Shown here: positions 21,367-35,767 of the stretch, in pieces
Position numbering within the stretch: position 1 is the stretch's first letter
Layout of the letters: each line of letters begins with the position of its first letter
Assembly (NCBI RefSeq): GCF_029867415.1
Contig: NC_081185.1
Coordinates: 133,445,753-133,509,752, forward strand
Direction of reading: 5' to 3'
Length of the DNA: 64,000 bases
DNA from: Vicia villosa
Taxonomy: Eukaryota > Streptophyta > Magnoliopsida > Fabales > Fabaceae
The notes under the pieces: generated by a model
What the model was told of the DNA's origin: nothing
Seen by the model: only the letters and a program-made list of their open reading frames with translations
Databases searched by the model: none
Made by a program: the position numbers and the translations under genes

Positions 21367-21701
21367 AGTATTTGAAGTAATGGTATATATTTGATGGAGC
21401 ATCAAATTTTAAAGTTAAGGAATTGATAATAATATGATTAAGAAGGTGATGTAAGATTAAATAATATATTTTTGTTTACATCAAATTTAAATTTAATTAT
21501 AATTTTGATCTCTCTTTTATTTTATTTATTGAATTAATTATTCTATTTCAAATTCAAATAGTTTTGATCTACTTTCGCTTTTTTTTCTAAAAGTCAATAA
21601 ATTGTTCTTTTTTAACATATTTTTTATCTATAAAATTCCATAAAAAAAATCCTATATGATCATTTATTATATTTTAAACTGACAAGTCATTTAAAAATAG
21701 A
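21367..21701. other. AT-rich DNA right of MULE-2
   Basis: AT-rich sequence without recognised genes. Its left part is the continuation of the DNA that lay at 13866 before MULE-2 inserted. Confidence 0.5.
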
Positions 21702-21710
21702 AATATCATC

Positions 21711-21999
21711 GGCTTAAATAGTTTTAATTGGTCCCTATAATTTAGTGTGTTTTTAATTTTCGTCCCGGTCTTTTATATTTTTTAGAAATGATTCATGAAT
21801 GTTAAAATCATTTTGATTTTAATCCCTAAAATTAAAATCTGCAGAAAAAACGCAAGAAACCCGCAGATTTTCCTACGAGTTTTAACTTTAGAGATTTAAA
21901 CCAAAATGATTTTAACTGAATCCCTTATAAGAAAAATAAGATACAAGGACAAAAATAAATTGTACGTCAACTTACAGGGATCAAAAGACTATTTAAGCC
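21711..21999. mobile_element. 289-bp MITE of Mutator type
   Basis: Ends are inverted (GGCTTAAATAGT at the left, ACTATTTAAGCC at the right), with further inverted similarity inward (GGTCCCTATAA against GGATC/TTACAGGG). A perfect 9-bp target duplication AATATCATC flanks it at 21702-21710 and 22000-22008. No coding capacity. Confidence 0.9.
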
Positions 22000-22008
22000 A
22001 ATATCATC

Positions 22009-22980
22009 AATAAAATTGCAGAAATTTGAGATGAATGTCATGTCATAACTATTTAAATTTAAAATAGAAGATTAGTTTCATGAATCATCTAAAATATGAG
22101 ATCAAAATGTTTGAATTTAAAATAAAAAAGTTAAGGTTGTAAATTATTTAAAGGGAAATGTTAACCAATACTCTTGGGATACTCTTTAAGTGATTAAAAT
22201 AATAAATTTTTATTAAAATACGTGTATTTAATGCATTGAAAATATATTAAAAATTGAAATATTGACTTTTATAAAGAATATTTTCTTTATTTAATATGTT
22301 TAAAGAATGTCCTGAAAACACTTGGCAAGATCCTTATTTAAAAATAGAGAGAACAAAACATTTGAACTTAAAATAATAAATTAGTTTAGTATAACATTTA
22401 TATAAAATAAAAAGACAAAAACTATTTGAATTTCAAGTAGATAATTAATTTTGTAAATCGTGGGTGGCCAAAACTATAATTAAACCTTAAATATAATAAA
22501 TACTCCATTTTATTTTTTATAAATATATACAAATTCGTCTCAAATTTTTATGTAAGAAATTAAAACTAACTTTAGTGTATATATGAGAGAACCTGTACTA
22601 TAGACCATCTTGTATATCCTCAAAATCATTTTGAAATACATACATTATCTTTTAGGTAATTGAACCTTGTTATTTTTAATAGTAACCAAAAACAGAACAA
22701 AGATTTAGTAATAAGTATTAAGAGACTGTAGTTGCAGCCGCTGAGAATTAAATGCTTGATCTAAAATTCAGAAAAAGTAAATTTACAACCCGACAACCTT
22801 CAACCTCCAAAATTTATGTTTTTCCTTTCCTTTTACTTACCTCAATCAAGTACATTTATGTTCTTCTTTTCCTCAATCAAATCCTTGGCCCTACATTCTC
22901 TACCGCTTATAATCATACCTTCCTCCGCCCCCACCTCAACATTTAATTATTTCGTTGTTATATTCCTCAACATATACTAT
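22009..22980. other. AT-rich region upstream of the SDR gene
   Basis: Repeated motifs of the type TTTGAATTTAAAATA and ATTATTTAAA occur. No coding sequence was recognised. The last 250 bases before 22980 are pyrimidine-rich and may belong to the SDR promoter. Confidence 0.4.
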
Positions 22981-22986
22981 ACATGG

Positions 22987-22996
22987 CTATATATAC
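22987..22996 (+). promoter_or_regulatory. Candidate TATA box of the SDR gene
   Basis: CTATATATAC lies 87 bases upstream of the SDR start codon, a plausible TATA box spacing for a short 5' leader. Confidence 0.5.
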
Positions 22997-23082
22997 ATAA
23001 TACATATATATAGTTATTATTCTCTTATTCGTATAAAGTGGTTGGTTCCTCAGAAAGAAAATACAAGTGCTAACGTTGGAAA

Positions 23083-26327
<3,245 letters not shown>

Positions 26328-26605
26328 TGGAGCACACTTGATGTTTGGTTCACCAATTTATCATGTTAACTCGTTATTATATGTCATATTAATTATGCGA
26401 TGTTGTAAGGTGTGTGTTTTGTTGTAAGGTGCATGTTTATTTACAGTAAAATGTATGGCTCTATAAGGATAAGGATGTTTATATGCATGTGTGTCGTGGG
26501 GTCTGAAATAAATGTCATTCCCCGTCATTAATTTCTATCATATTTATATTTTATTTTACATTTGGATATGAAATTAAGAGGCTGATCTCAGTGATATAAC
26601 CTTCA
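26328..26605 (+). other. SDR 3' untranslated region and flank
   Basis: AT-rich sequence with TGTAAGGTG-type repeats (about 26404-26436) and CAATAAA-like signals nearby; no further gene. The end contains the first of three degenerate copies of a GGCTGATCTC...GTGATATAAC segment that recurs after the MULE-type insertion. Confidence 0.5.
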
Positions 26606-27670
26606 TTTCAAATAGGGTAAATTGCACTCACCACCCTTGAGTTATGTTGAAATGTCAATCACACCTCCTCTATTTTGAAACTCAACACTGACTTCCCTTA
26701 CTTAATTTTTACCATACACTAACTTCCCTTTATTTCAATTTTAATGATTTAATAATAAGATAAATCTCTCTTAACACCATTTACCTCTGTTAAAACAGAA
26801 GAGGTTCCCTTCCACTTTCCTTTACTTTCTTCAAGGTTTCACTAAACAATACAAACATCCCCTCTAATTTTGAATAAACACTCCCCTCAAATTATGATTG
26901 TTAACACCTTTAGCATATAAAAAAAAATCCTGCACATGATTTTTGAAGTTCTTAAAATTATGCTCTTCCTTTCTACATTTTCCTCATCAATCATTAGAAT
27001 TGGATTTTAGTTTTATCATTTGTATTTGATTTCTTTGAACTATTTTACATTTCCTCTAACATTTTTTGTTGGGATTCTATATCTATAACATTTGTAAAAT
27101 GAAATCTTGCTACATTAATTTTGAGCAAGGTACTGTCTTCTGAGTAGGCATTAATATATGTGTTATCAAGTTTTTAGCAGCATGGTTATGACATTGTGGG
27201 TTTGTTGTCAAGGCAGCAACTTAGCTTAAAATGCTCCCTAATATTTGAATAGATGTCAATTTCATACTACAAATCTATTACAGAAACAAAAGTAGAAATA
27301 AAATAAAAGCGAAAGAAAACTTAGTAGCCGGAAGAAATTAAAGGAAAGTGGAAGAGAACCTCTTTTGTTTTTATAGTGTTAAGAGAGATTTATCATATTT
27401 AATCATTAAAATTGAAAAAAAGGGAGGTTAGTGTATGGTAAAAATTAAGCAGGGGAGATTAGTGTTAAATTTTAAAATAGAGGGGGTGTGATTGACATTT
27501 CAACATAACTCAAGGGTGGTGAGTGCAATTTGCCCTTTCAAATATGTATTTGGATTTATCCTTTTAGATTCATACCACCATACAAGGCTGATCTCTTGGA
27601 CGAGTGATATAACATACATTTAAATATGTATTTGGATTTATCTTTTAGATTCATACCATCATACAAGCCT
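26577..27670. repeat. Degenerate 75-bp tandem repeat split by the MULE-type insertion
   Basis: GGCTGATCTC..GTGATATAAC..TTTCAAATA occurs at 26580-26614, and its continuation TGTATTTGGATTTAT..TTTTAGATTCATACCA at 27545-27580. A second full copy follows at about 27588-27665. Removing the inserted element and one target copy makes the array contiguous. Confidence 0.75.
26615..27535. mobile_element. 921-bp non-autonomous Mutator-like element with long TIRs
   Basis: The left end GGGTAAATTGCACTCACCAC and the right end GTGGTGAGTGCAATTTGCCC are inverted. The inverted arms run about 220 bases each, to the segments around 26820 and 27320. A perfect 9-bp target duplication TTTCAAATA flanks it (26606-26614 and 27536-27544). 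The central roughly 480 bases are AT-rich with no transposase. Confidence 0.93.
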
Positions 27671-28640
27671 ATTCTTGTTAAAACACTAAAAGTTAGCTTT
27701 CCTTCTAGGATCAGGGAGAACCTCAAATGTATGGTAGTCTGTGTATGTTTGTATTTGTTCTACGTGTTTTTCAGATTCCCTTTTCATTCATGCAGGTGCC
27801 TTTATATAGGCCTCCGGCAGCTTCTCATTAACCCATTAAAGACGTGCCTCTCTGTATCCCTCTTCCACTCATGGGATTGTAACGTCTGTCGTTGCCATAA
27901 ACACATGTAATCAAAGTCATGTAACGTTTGTCTAATCACCAAGTTACACTTACGACTCTTGCTCTTCTCGGGTCCGGATTCATGTAAATCAAGTTTAGGG
28001 GGTCGATCCCATACCCGACATTCTATTTAGCTTAATCGGCCCTAGACTACATCCCGACACGTCTTCTACTGGCTAATCCCATCCGACTACATACCCGACT
28101 AAGACCTGATTGAGTAGTCGGATCTGGTCTCTATGAGCAATCATGTATACTGGCCTATATTCCATTCTCTGTCCGAGTTCACATCTCGGCCCTGATAAAA
28201 ATATTTTGGAATGTACATAAGCTCCCCGGGCACGAAGTTCAAAAAAGTGAAGTGTTCGAACAAAAGAAGTCCAATGTTTTTTATCTCGAGGTTAGGTTAT
28301 GAACTCGATCATCTAACACACTTCATAACCAACCCGGATCAAGTGACGTGGACAAGCGTTGCATGTGAAGAGACGTGGCTTTTCAGACAAACTTTCTATT
28401 TCCTCAAGTAATGATGATTTTGTTGGGAATTTGACCCCAACGATCGTTCCACTTCCACGCCACTCCTCAAAGGGTCCCTCTATTTAAAGCTCTTTCCCTC
28501 TTTCATTTCCGTCTCCCCTCAGTAAAACCCTTGATTTTCTCAATGTTTAAACATTCTCACGTATCTTCTTTATCTCCTTGACTTATTTCCTTTTTCGTGT
28601 TTCTTATACTTTCCTTAAAAAATAGTAGTTATACGAGAGT
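27670..28640. other. Non-coding stretch, probable leader/LTR-like part of a gypsy-type transposon remnant
   Basis: From about 27950, repeated GTCGGAT/CCCGAC/TACCCGAC motifs and a CTCGG-rich segment resemble the 5' region that accompanies gypsy-type transposon proteins in legumes. Short ORFs at 27626-27910 and 28211-28411 have no recognisable domain. No LTR boundary was found. Confidence 0.35.
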
Positions 28641-31250
28641 GTGATAGTGAGGGAAACATTTTTGAAACCCCAAAATTCCAAAGAGAGAAAAGAATTGTGG
28701 GGTCAATGCATGAGGGAATGTAAATATAACCTAGGCCAGGAGGAATTCGATCGCGTTATGAAAGAAGTTTATGATGATATTTACGCTTCTTTTAGTGATT
28801 CTGACTCCGAATCTTCCTCACCAAGCTCTGTAGAAGTATTGATGGAAATCACTGACTCCTTTGACGAAGAAGTCATGAGCTATGACCATAGCTCTATTGA
28901 CAACCTATAAATTGCCAAACTCCGTTCCCTGAGAAATATTTCTTCTGTCGGGAATGAAGATGATGTCCTCTTGGATCCTTGCATCCTGGGAGAACGTGTT
29001 TGCATTTCCCGTCTCAAAGGCCCAAAGAACAAGTTCTTTCATTTCTGTGTTGGGGTACTATAGGATTTCATGATCCACCTATTATTTTCCGACTTTGAAG
29101 TGGACATCTTGAAAACCTTAAACATTGCCCCTTTCTAACTTCACCCTAACAGCTGGGGGTTTATAAGAGCCTTAGAAATAGTTTGGTTTGACAGTAGAAA
29201 ATTAGCATGAAATCAGAATAGTTTACTCCAAGCTTCAGGGAGTTTTACCCGCGTATACGGGTTTTTTACCATCCCTATGTATGAGATATTTGTGAGGCTG
29301 TTATTATTGGAAACATGAGCATTGATTGTCATGTGACACATGGCTCTAGGACTTTCAAAAATGATGTCATGTTGTCTTAGGGTACTCAAGCATTCTTGAA
29401 AATTTGATGTGAGATCACGATTGTAAGTGGTGTGGACACATTTTTCCATGCATGTTTTCGAGGATCAAATGATTGCTTGAAGAATATCTAAGGGTTTTTG
29501 GGTAAATATCCCTCTTTTTGCCATTTCCAAAACCCTAAAATTTCTTTCTCTTTTCTCTACAATTGCCCTTAGTCTTTGTCAAATAGTCTCCCATCAGCCG
29601 TTACTCTGACGTCTTCACGTCATTTTCTCAAGTGAACCTTGCCCAACCATCAAATTCATCTCTTTTGAGGTAACGATTCAGAGTCTATTTCTCTTTTGTA
29701 CTTATCTTGCCTTTGCTAGCTTCTTAAGAAGATTCCAGTGGAGGATTTTAGGGTAGTTACGGCCAATGGTGGAAGGGTAGCGGTAGCCTCGCTCTTAGGG
29801 AGGTTGTTCAAGTTTTTTGCATTTTCTGCGTTACCCATGATGAACCCCATTATTTTACATAATTTTAAAAAGGAACGCAAGGCTGATACCAATATAAGAC
29901 ACATTATTGCACTTTTGGTTACGACCCCACAAACGGTAAAGTGAGGTGGTGGTTGGAATCCTAATCTCGTATTTATGCTCATGGTCTTTTTTTTTGTGTT
30001 CACAATAATTCTAAATTGGACAACTCTAGCGTAGGAACACGCAATATGGTGGGAAACAACTCAAATGTGTGGGTGGGTCAAAAAACGTTAGATGTTACAT
30101 CTATCTTCTCCAGAAATGGGGTTTGGACCACACTTTTAACGAGATGGGCCCCTCTTTAGAATATGGAGTGTTTTTCGCTGAAAAAGATATAAAATGTGTG
30201 TAGTAAATATGAGGGGTGTATCATTCCTCTTCATGAACGTTTGTTTCCTTGATAGGTTTTCGCCTTCCTTTCAATGATTTGAGGTGGACATTATGAACCA
30301 TCTTGTAATATCCCCTTCACAACTGCATCTGGTGATTTATGCTTATATCAAATTCTTCCAGTACTGGTGTGGTTACAAGAAAAGTGTGTCGACCTTAATG
30401 CTTATTTTCCATTTCTTCAATATCTAATATCGTTTATCACACTCCACACGTGGTCAAAGCTTGCTCTCCCTCAAACAAAGTTAGAAGATGTTTTAAGGTC
30501 TACTCTGATAGCATGGAGAATTTTAAAGACTGCTACTACATGGTTACCCTCATTACTTAGAAGGCTCAAGAGAGTATGTATTACATCTAACATGGGGTTC
30601 CCACTAAATTTAATGATAGGTTTCCGAATTTCTGGTGTCAGGGCCACTTTTTTGGCTAAGGTTGGGTCTTATGTGTATGTTCAAGACGAGTTATCCAAAG
30701 AGGAAACCTATCTAAAACGAAAATTGGTGGATTTTTGGGAAATCTTAGGATTTGTTGTCGGCCATACGCCTTCTAAGGCAGGGACATAGAGGCATGCTTA
30801 TTGGTGGAGGCTGCACTAGAGATAAGAGGTGTGTGATCATCAATAAGTAGCATATAAATTATGTGACTTTCTTAAATAAATTTTTGGTCATGAATCCCAT
30901 GATTACTTACTCATAGATAAGATGAAAAGTTACAATATGATGCTTCAAATAAAGAGGACGCATAGAGTCACAAACGTAGATCCCATTGTTGATTATGCCT
31001 CTTAAACCTTCTTACCCCAGCCGAATGGAGGTGTCGGGTTCTCCCAATTTACCTGTAGCGGGAGGTGCCCCACACTCTCCATCATGCACAACATGTTGCA
31101 ATTTATCCAAGGGTGTTCCCTTGATGTGCCTTCTAGTAGATGGAAAAACAACAACATAACTTGGAAAGTTGTGCTTGATTTGAGAGGATCTGATCCCTAG
31201 AGGGTGTTCAAACTCGACCCTGGATGTGTGGTTTCCGATGGTTCTGGCAT
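28641..31250 (+). pseudogene. Remnant of a plant putative gypsy-type transposon protein
   Basis: An acidic Ser-rich N-terminal ORF (28641-28910, with SFSDSDSESSSPSS) ends in a stop. In another frame it continues KLRSLRNISSVGNEDDVLLD (28915-28975) and, near 29080-29180, DFEVDILKTLNIAPF and LHPNSWGFIRALEIVWF. The latter is the signature of the plant 'putative gypsy type transposon' domain. Later pieces include the 29738-29944 segment (ANGGRVAVASLLGRLFKFF) and a 3' block at 30367-30789 with DELSKEETYLKRKLVDF-like sequence. Multiple stops and frame changes are present throughout. No function remains. The identification rests on motif resemblance. Confidence 0.55.
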
Positions 31251-31690
31251 ACCCTGATCCCTGGGCGACTAGGGAATTTCAATCTTTCATTTCTAAAGTT
31301 GATTGTGCTTATCTTTTTTACCAAAGGTAATGGTTTTCTTCAAGAAGAACATGCAAAAAAAAGTCGCATCAAATGCATCTGACTTCAGCTATCCTGGCCT
31401 TTGGTGTTATCGGAAAAGGGATGCATCTTTTTGCATGGCCATCTTTGAAAATAAAAAGGAGGCGCTTATCTTTCATTTCTAAAGTTGATTGTGCTTATCT
31501 TTGAAAATAGAAGAATTTAATTGGAACCATAAGTTAGGACAGGTGTGCGCACAAGGATAAGGTCAAAAGAACCTGTTGGAAAACATAATACCCAAGTCCA
31601 ACGTAGTGCGCTACGTATCACAAAGTAGAGGGAACACTCATGGATGACCCTCATAAATAGAAGAATAAAAAAAAATATTTTATGTAAGAC
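31251..31690. other. Non-coding stretch with a 35-bp direct repeat
   Basis: CTTTCATTTCTAAAGTTGAT plus flanking bases occurs at about 31281 and again at about 31469. No gene was recognised. Confidence 0.5.
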
Positions 31691-31697
31691 CCAAATC

Positions 31698-32370
31698 TAT
31701 GACTTACAATGTCGTCTCAACCTTTAGGTCAGTAAATTTAAGCCCCAAAATTTTACTTTTAACTAGTATATGTATACGAAAGAAAAACATCAAGGCATGT
31801 AAAAAGATTAGTAACATCAGAGGATTAGGTTACGATAATGAGTCTAACATGAAAAAAAAACATCAAGGTGTACAAAAAAGAATTTTATACATAATCATAT
31901 ATCATTTTATACTCTATGTGATTGTCATAGTCTAAATTTAGTGTTTTGTGACATGACTAATTATTGTCTTATAGCTACATCTTTTTTTGGAGTGCTACAA
32001 CTAATGGATACAAAATTTCTTTCTTCTACGAAAATATGAAAAATTTTACAAGATCATATTCCTATCTTAACTCTTAAATCTATGTCACAAACACATTGGA
32101 AAAATAGTATTGAAAATGTAAAATCTTTGAGATTTCAAACTTCACAACTAAGAGACGCTTCATTGAAATTAGGTGAAGCTAACGACGAACCTAAAATGAG
32201 GGAAGTTGAATGCTTTTCAACCTTATGAGCTTGAAATTTTTGATTTTTTGTTAGGCTTAACTATTTGGTATGTGATCTTGTTTGTAGTAAATTCAGCTAG
32301 AAATAATTTTCAATATAAGGATATGCGTATCGATGTTGTTATAGAATAATTGAAAAATATTTTTTTTTTA
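31698..32370 (+). pseudogene. hAT-superfamily transposase remnant (ZMYM1/TTF-zinc-finger type)
   Basis: The translated plus strand contains NIRGLGYDNESNMKKKHQGV (about 31812-31873), the hallmark region of plant ZMYM1-like hAT proteins. Sequence of the type SFFGVLQ (about 31990) follows, then LTLKSMSQTHWKNSIENVKS (about 32070) and a block with YELEIFDFLLGLTIWYVILF-like and YKDMRID (about 32225-32330). Stops and frame changes separate the pieces. It is a decayed, dispersed transposase fragment without recognisable terminal repeats. Confidence 0.7.
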
Positions 32371-32502
32371 GGTTCATTAAGCAAAGATTCTTTTTTAGGT
32401 TCATTGAGCAAATATTCTTTTTTTAGGTTCATTGAATAATGAATGTATCTGATCTACATAAAAGACCAGATACATTCATTATTCAATGAATCTAAAAAGA
32501 GA
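32370..32502. repeat. Perfect-arm foldback with tandem TTAGGTTCATT motifs
   Basis: TTTAGGTTCATTGAATAATG continues to TGTATCTG and is followed, after a spacer of about 18 bases, by its near-perfect reverse complement CAGATACATTCATTATTCAA..GAATCTAAAAA. The arms are about 32 bases. The left arm is preceded by two further tandem copies of TTAGGTTCATTGAGCAAA. The RNA or single strand would form a strong hairpin. Confidence 0.85.
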
Positions 32503-33329
32503 GTATTTGTTTATAATAATAGTCAGAAGAAGTACGCTAGTAGCATGTCAATGACTTGTATAGTCCTATCAAGGACTTGTATCTCTTATAATTGAATGAG
32601 TTATTTGGACTGTTTGTTACAGTTTAAATAAATAGATTTTTTCTTTGTATTTTTTAAAATAGATTTTGTAAAGTCGTTTTTAAAAATATTACAAGTTTTT
32701 TTATATTCATTTTTTATAAAATAAAACACTAATTTTAACATCCTATAATATAAACATATATTATTGAAGATCAAAATTTAGTCAAAATCGTAATTGTTTC
32801 AAAAAGTTGTATTTCAAAAATGATTTTTATAAAAATCTATTTGAAAATAGCTTCAAAATTAAGTGATTTTTTGAAAATTTGATATCCAAAAAAAATTTTA
32901 ATAAAAAATAAAATATCCAAAATAACATTTTAAGAATAATTATTTAAATCAAATTTTCATTTGAAGTTTTTATCAAAATTTTATTTTTAAATTTTTTTAC
33001 ACAAAATTTTATAACACTATAAAAATTATTTTTTTAAAATAAACGGGCCCATTAAGTCTTTCTGTGAATTTATTACTTCTATAAGCTATTTTAAAATGAA
33101 AGGATTACTAAATTCATTGTTTGGATTTACAAAGACAAATGACATCCATGTTGACATAACTAACGTATTTAGCACAAATTCCCTATTCCCAAGTTCATGT
33201 TAACATAAAATATCATTACAAGTTTGCAGAACAATGCTTCCTATATACACAAAATATAACGTTTTTATGCGATAGAAAAGTATAGTATCTGAGTGAACCT
33301 AAAGTTAATATTCATGTAGAAGAGTTAGA
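32503..33329. other. AT-rich intergenic stretch
   Basis: Poly-A/T-rich DNA with no coding sequence recognised. The last 130 bases are probably the 3' untranslated region of the minus-strand gene at 33330. Confidence 0.45.
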
Positions 33330-33683
33330 TCATTCTTCCACAAACAATCCAACAGCTCTGACCACACAAGTAGAAGCGGCTACAATCAAGGCAGCAAAGA
33401 TTGGAGGAACAATTAAATCAATCTTAGACTTCACAAACAAATGAGAAGAAAAACATAGAATCTCTCCAGGAACATCCAACGGCATTCTAATGAACCTATC
33501 GTTTTCACACTTCTGAGAGAACAAAGAAGAAGGAGAAATCGCTGAAACAAACGTAACCTGCGGTGAGATTGACGCCACTGCCACCGTTAAGGTTAGGAGT
33601 GTGACCCAAGTGGTTGCATAGGTGAGTATTGGCCATGGTGTTGTGAAACGTAAACGGAACAAGTTAGAGAGGCAAAGAGACAT
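33330..33683 (-). CDS. Small conserved plant membrane protein of unknown function
   Basis: Single-exon ORF of 117 residues, ATG at 33683. It begins MSLCLSNLFRLRFTTPWP and has two hydrophobic segments, about residues 18-48 (ILTYATTWVTLLTLTVAVA) and 88-113 (IDLIVPPIFAALIVAAS). These are separated by a loop with a Cys (SQKCEND) and a motif RMPLDVPGEILC. The pattern matches my recollection of a conserved plant transmembrane protein family of unknown function. Codon use and composition differ from the AT-rich flank, supporting a real gene. The function is not known, and I do not propose one. Confidence 0.75.
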   Translation of the reverse strand: MSLCLSNLFRLRFTTPWPILTYATTWVTLLTLTVAVASISPQVTFVSAISPSSLFSQKCENDRFIRMPLDVPGEILCFSSHLFVKSKIDLIVPPIFAALIVAASTCVVRAVGLFVEE

Positions 33684-34140
33684 ATTTGAGGAGATGAATG
33701 AAAGTGTTAGTTGTTGGTGTTTCTTGGGTGGGTACTTATGTTTTTAAAACAGGTGTGAAAGTACCTAATCTGACAACTACTTTTGAATTTTGAGGATGTT
33801 GGTATGGAAAATGGTGTATAAAAGGACCAATGATTTGAGACTCATATTGATGGGTTTGTTGACCAAGTTTTGTGGTGCTGAATTTTGAGTGCGTAATTTA
33901 TAGTGGGTTTGGTTGAGCTGTTTCGTTAAATGAATTTGAATCACTCCACAACATTAATTAAAAAAAATATAAGTATCTTAGTACGTGTCTACGATTAAAG
34001 CTAGTAATTTTGACTCCTATACTAATGAGAATGAGTGAAAGGCTCCTATATGAATGAAGAATGAGGAATGATTGTTGTAATCACTATATTTTAGTAACAG
34101 TAAGTCCAACTATGTTGACTCGATTATATTGATTCATTAT
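33684..34140 (-). promoter_or_regulatory. Upstream region of the small membrane-protein gene
   Basis: Non-coding region upstream of the minus-strand gene. A TATA-like element is not assigned; the sequence GTATAAAAGG on the plus strand (about 33814-33823) is in the wrong orientation for it. Confidence 0.3.
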
Positions 34141-34145
34141 GCCCT

Positions 34146-34860
34146 CTCCAGATTAAGTTACCGTCAGTAACTTTAATCTTGTCGCTAATATCTTCAAACT
34201 TGGTAAAGGTTTGGTCAGAATATCAGCTAGCTAGTTGGTCCTTCGTTAAGATATGAGAAACTTGAAGTTTTGCAGCTCGGACTTGTTCTCTAACAAAGTG
34301 ATAGTCTAGAGATATGTGTTTCATGCGAGAGTGTAGAACAGGATTGGAGCATAAGTAAGTGACTGCAATGTTGTCACACATAATCTTTGGAGGAATTGAT
34401 CTTGTAATTCCCAATTCACTGAGGAGATTGGCGAGCCACATTATTTCAGTTGAGGACCTTGCAACTGTTTTTTGTTTCTTGGACAACAAGGAGGTCGGAT
34501 TGCCTCCTAAGAAGATTATGTATGCTGATGTTGATGTTCTATCATCAGCATTATCTCCCCAATCCGCATCTGTGTAGGCTGGGAGGTTTGTTGTGGATTG
34601 GTTTTTAAGCACGATGCCAAAATTAATGGTGTTTTTCAGATACCTCAAGAGACGCTTCAAGTTTTGAAGATGAAGGGAAGTTGGCTTATGCATAAACTGG
34701 GATAATTTATTTATGGAAAATGAGAGGTCTGGTCTGATAAGGTTGAGGTATTGTAAGGCTCTAATGATCCTCCTGAATCATATAGCATCTGTATTGGCTT
34801 AGCCATCATGAAGCTGAAGTCTTGTTGTGGAAGACAAGGGTGTTGGTTATAATTTCACCC
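34146..34860 (-). pseudogene. Ty1/Copia pol remnant (end of RT and RNase H)
   Basis: The minus-strand translation gives the Copia RNase H region: KRLLRYLKNT, AYTDADWGDNADDR, STEIMWLANLL (normally STxAEY), MCDNIAVTYLCSNPVLHSRM, then ISLDYHFVREQV. Immediately upstream (34850-34700) is a frame-shifted RALQYLNLIRPD-like block. After the final ILTKDQL sequence is a purine-rich stretch (about 34145, TGGAGAGGGC on the minus strand), consistent with a polypurine tract. No LTR pair was located. Confidence 0.85.
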
Positions 34861-34869
34861 CTCCATATC

Positions 34870-35640
34870 AAGTTTCTCCAATGTTTTGCTGCTTCTCCTC
34901 CCGCACTATGTCTTGTAACCCCATTGAGTTTCTGGCAATATTTTGTGATCTAGCCTGTTCTCCAAGGAGGATGCCTTTCTATTTTCCTTTATAGGTGATA
35001 TTATAGTTTTTGGCCTCTTGTTATGCTACTGTTGATCCTGACTTTGCTCATTTGGCTGTCTCATATGAATCTCCTTTTGCGTTAGCTCCTGGTTAGTGCA
35101 CAACTTTCTCTTCTTCGGAGATAAATCTCCATTATGAAGATCCGCCTTTCCTTGTTGTTTGGAGTTGTTGGTTGTTGAAAAACCTCCTTTTGCCGTTTGT
35201 GTGTTTACTAAGTTTATCCTTTTGATTTTGAAATTAGTGGCTGGTGTTCATGCTTCGGTTGATGGCTCACATTGCAAAATTCCTGATTGTCCACATTCCT
35301 ATTTGACTGCAAGCCAGTTTCCTGCATACTACACAGCTGCAATGGTTCTGTATCCTCCATAAATATTGCCTGCAACCCAGCCTCCTCAATTATGTCCTGA
35401 TTGCTTCCTTTGGTGTGAGTCTGAGCTTCCATGTGCAGACCCTCTCCCACTAAGTGTTTCAATTGTGAACTGTCTCCTTGCTCCCTAAAGGAATTTCTAT
35501 GACCTCCCTTTACTTCAACACATTGTCTCGAAGTCTGTTTTGAGGTTGTCTCGATTTTATGATGATTCTCTGTTGTGCTTCCTTCAACTACTACATTTCT
35601 ACTCATCATGCTAGGAATTATTATCTTGTCGCATTCATGA
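34870..35640 (-). pseudogene. Probable further Copia remnant (linker between integrase and RT)
   Basis: Contiguous with the RNase H remnant on the same strand. It contains an open stretch (35609-35214) rich in Gln, Glu and His without a recognised domain, plus stop-riddled sequence. The assignment is by position and composition only; a large piece between this and the RNase H block appears deleted. Confidence 0.35.
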
Positions 35641-35767
35641 ATGATATGCCCAAGATTATTTTCAAAAGTTGTTATTGGTGAGGAAGCTCAAGGCTATCAT
35701 TTACCTCTAAGGTTGGTTGGTAACAGAGATAATCTTGAAAGTTGTTTTAGAAGAAATCATTGGTTAT

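Noticed and set aside
34359..34577. Plus-strand ORF opposite the Copia RNase H
   Set aside because: Antisense shadow of a recognised RNase H coding block.
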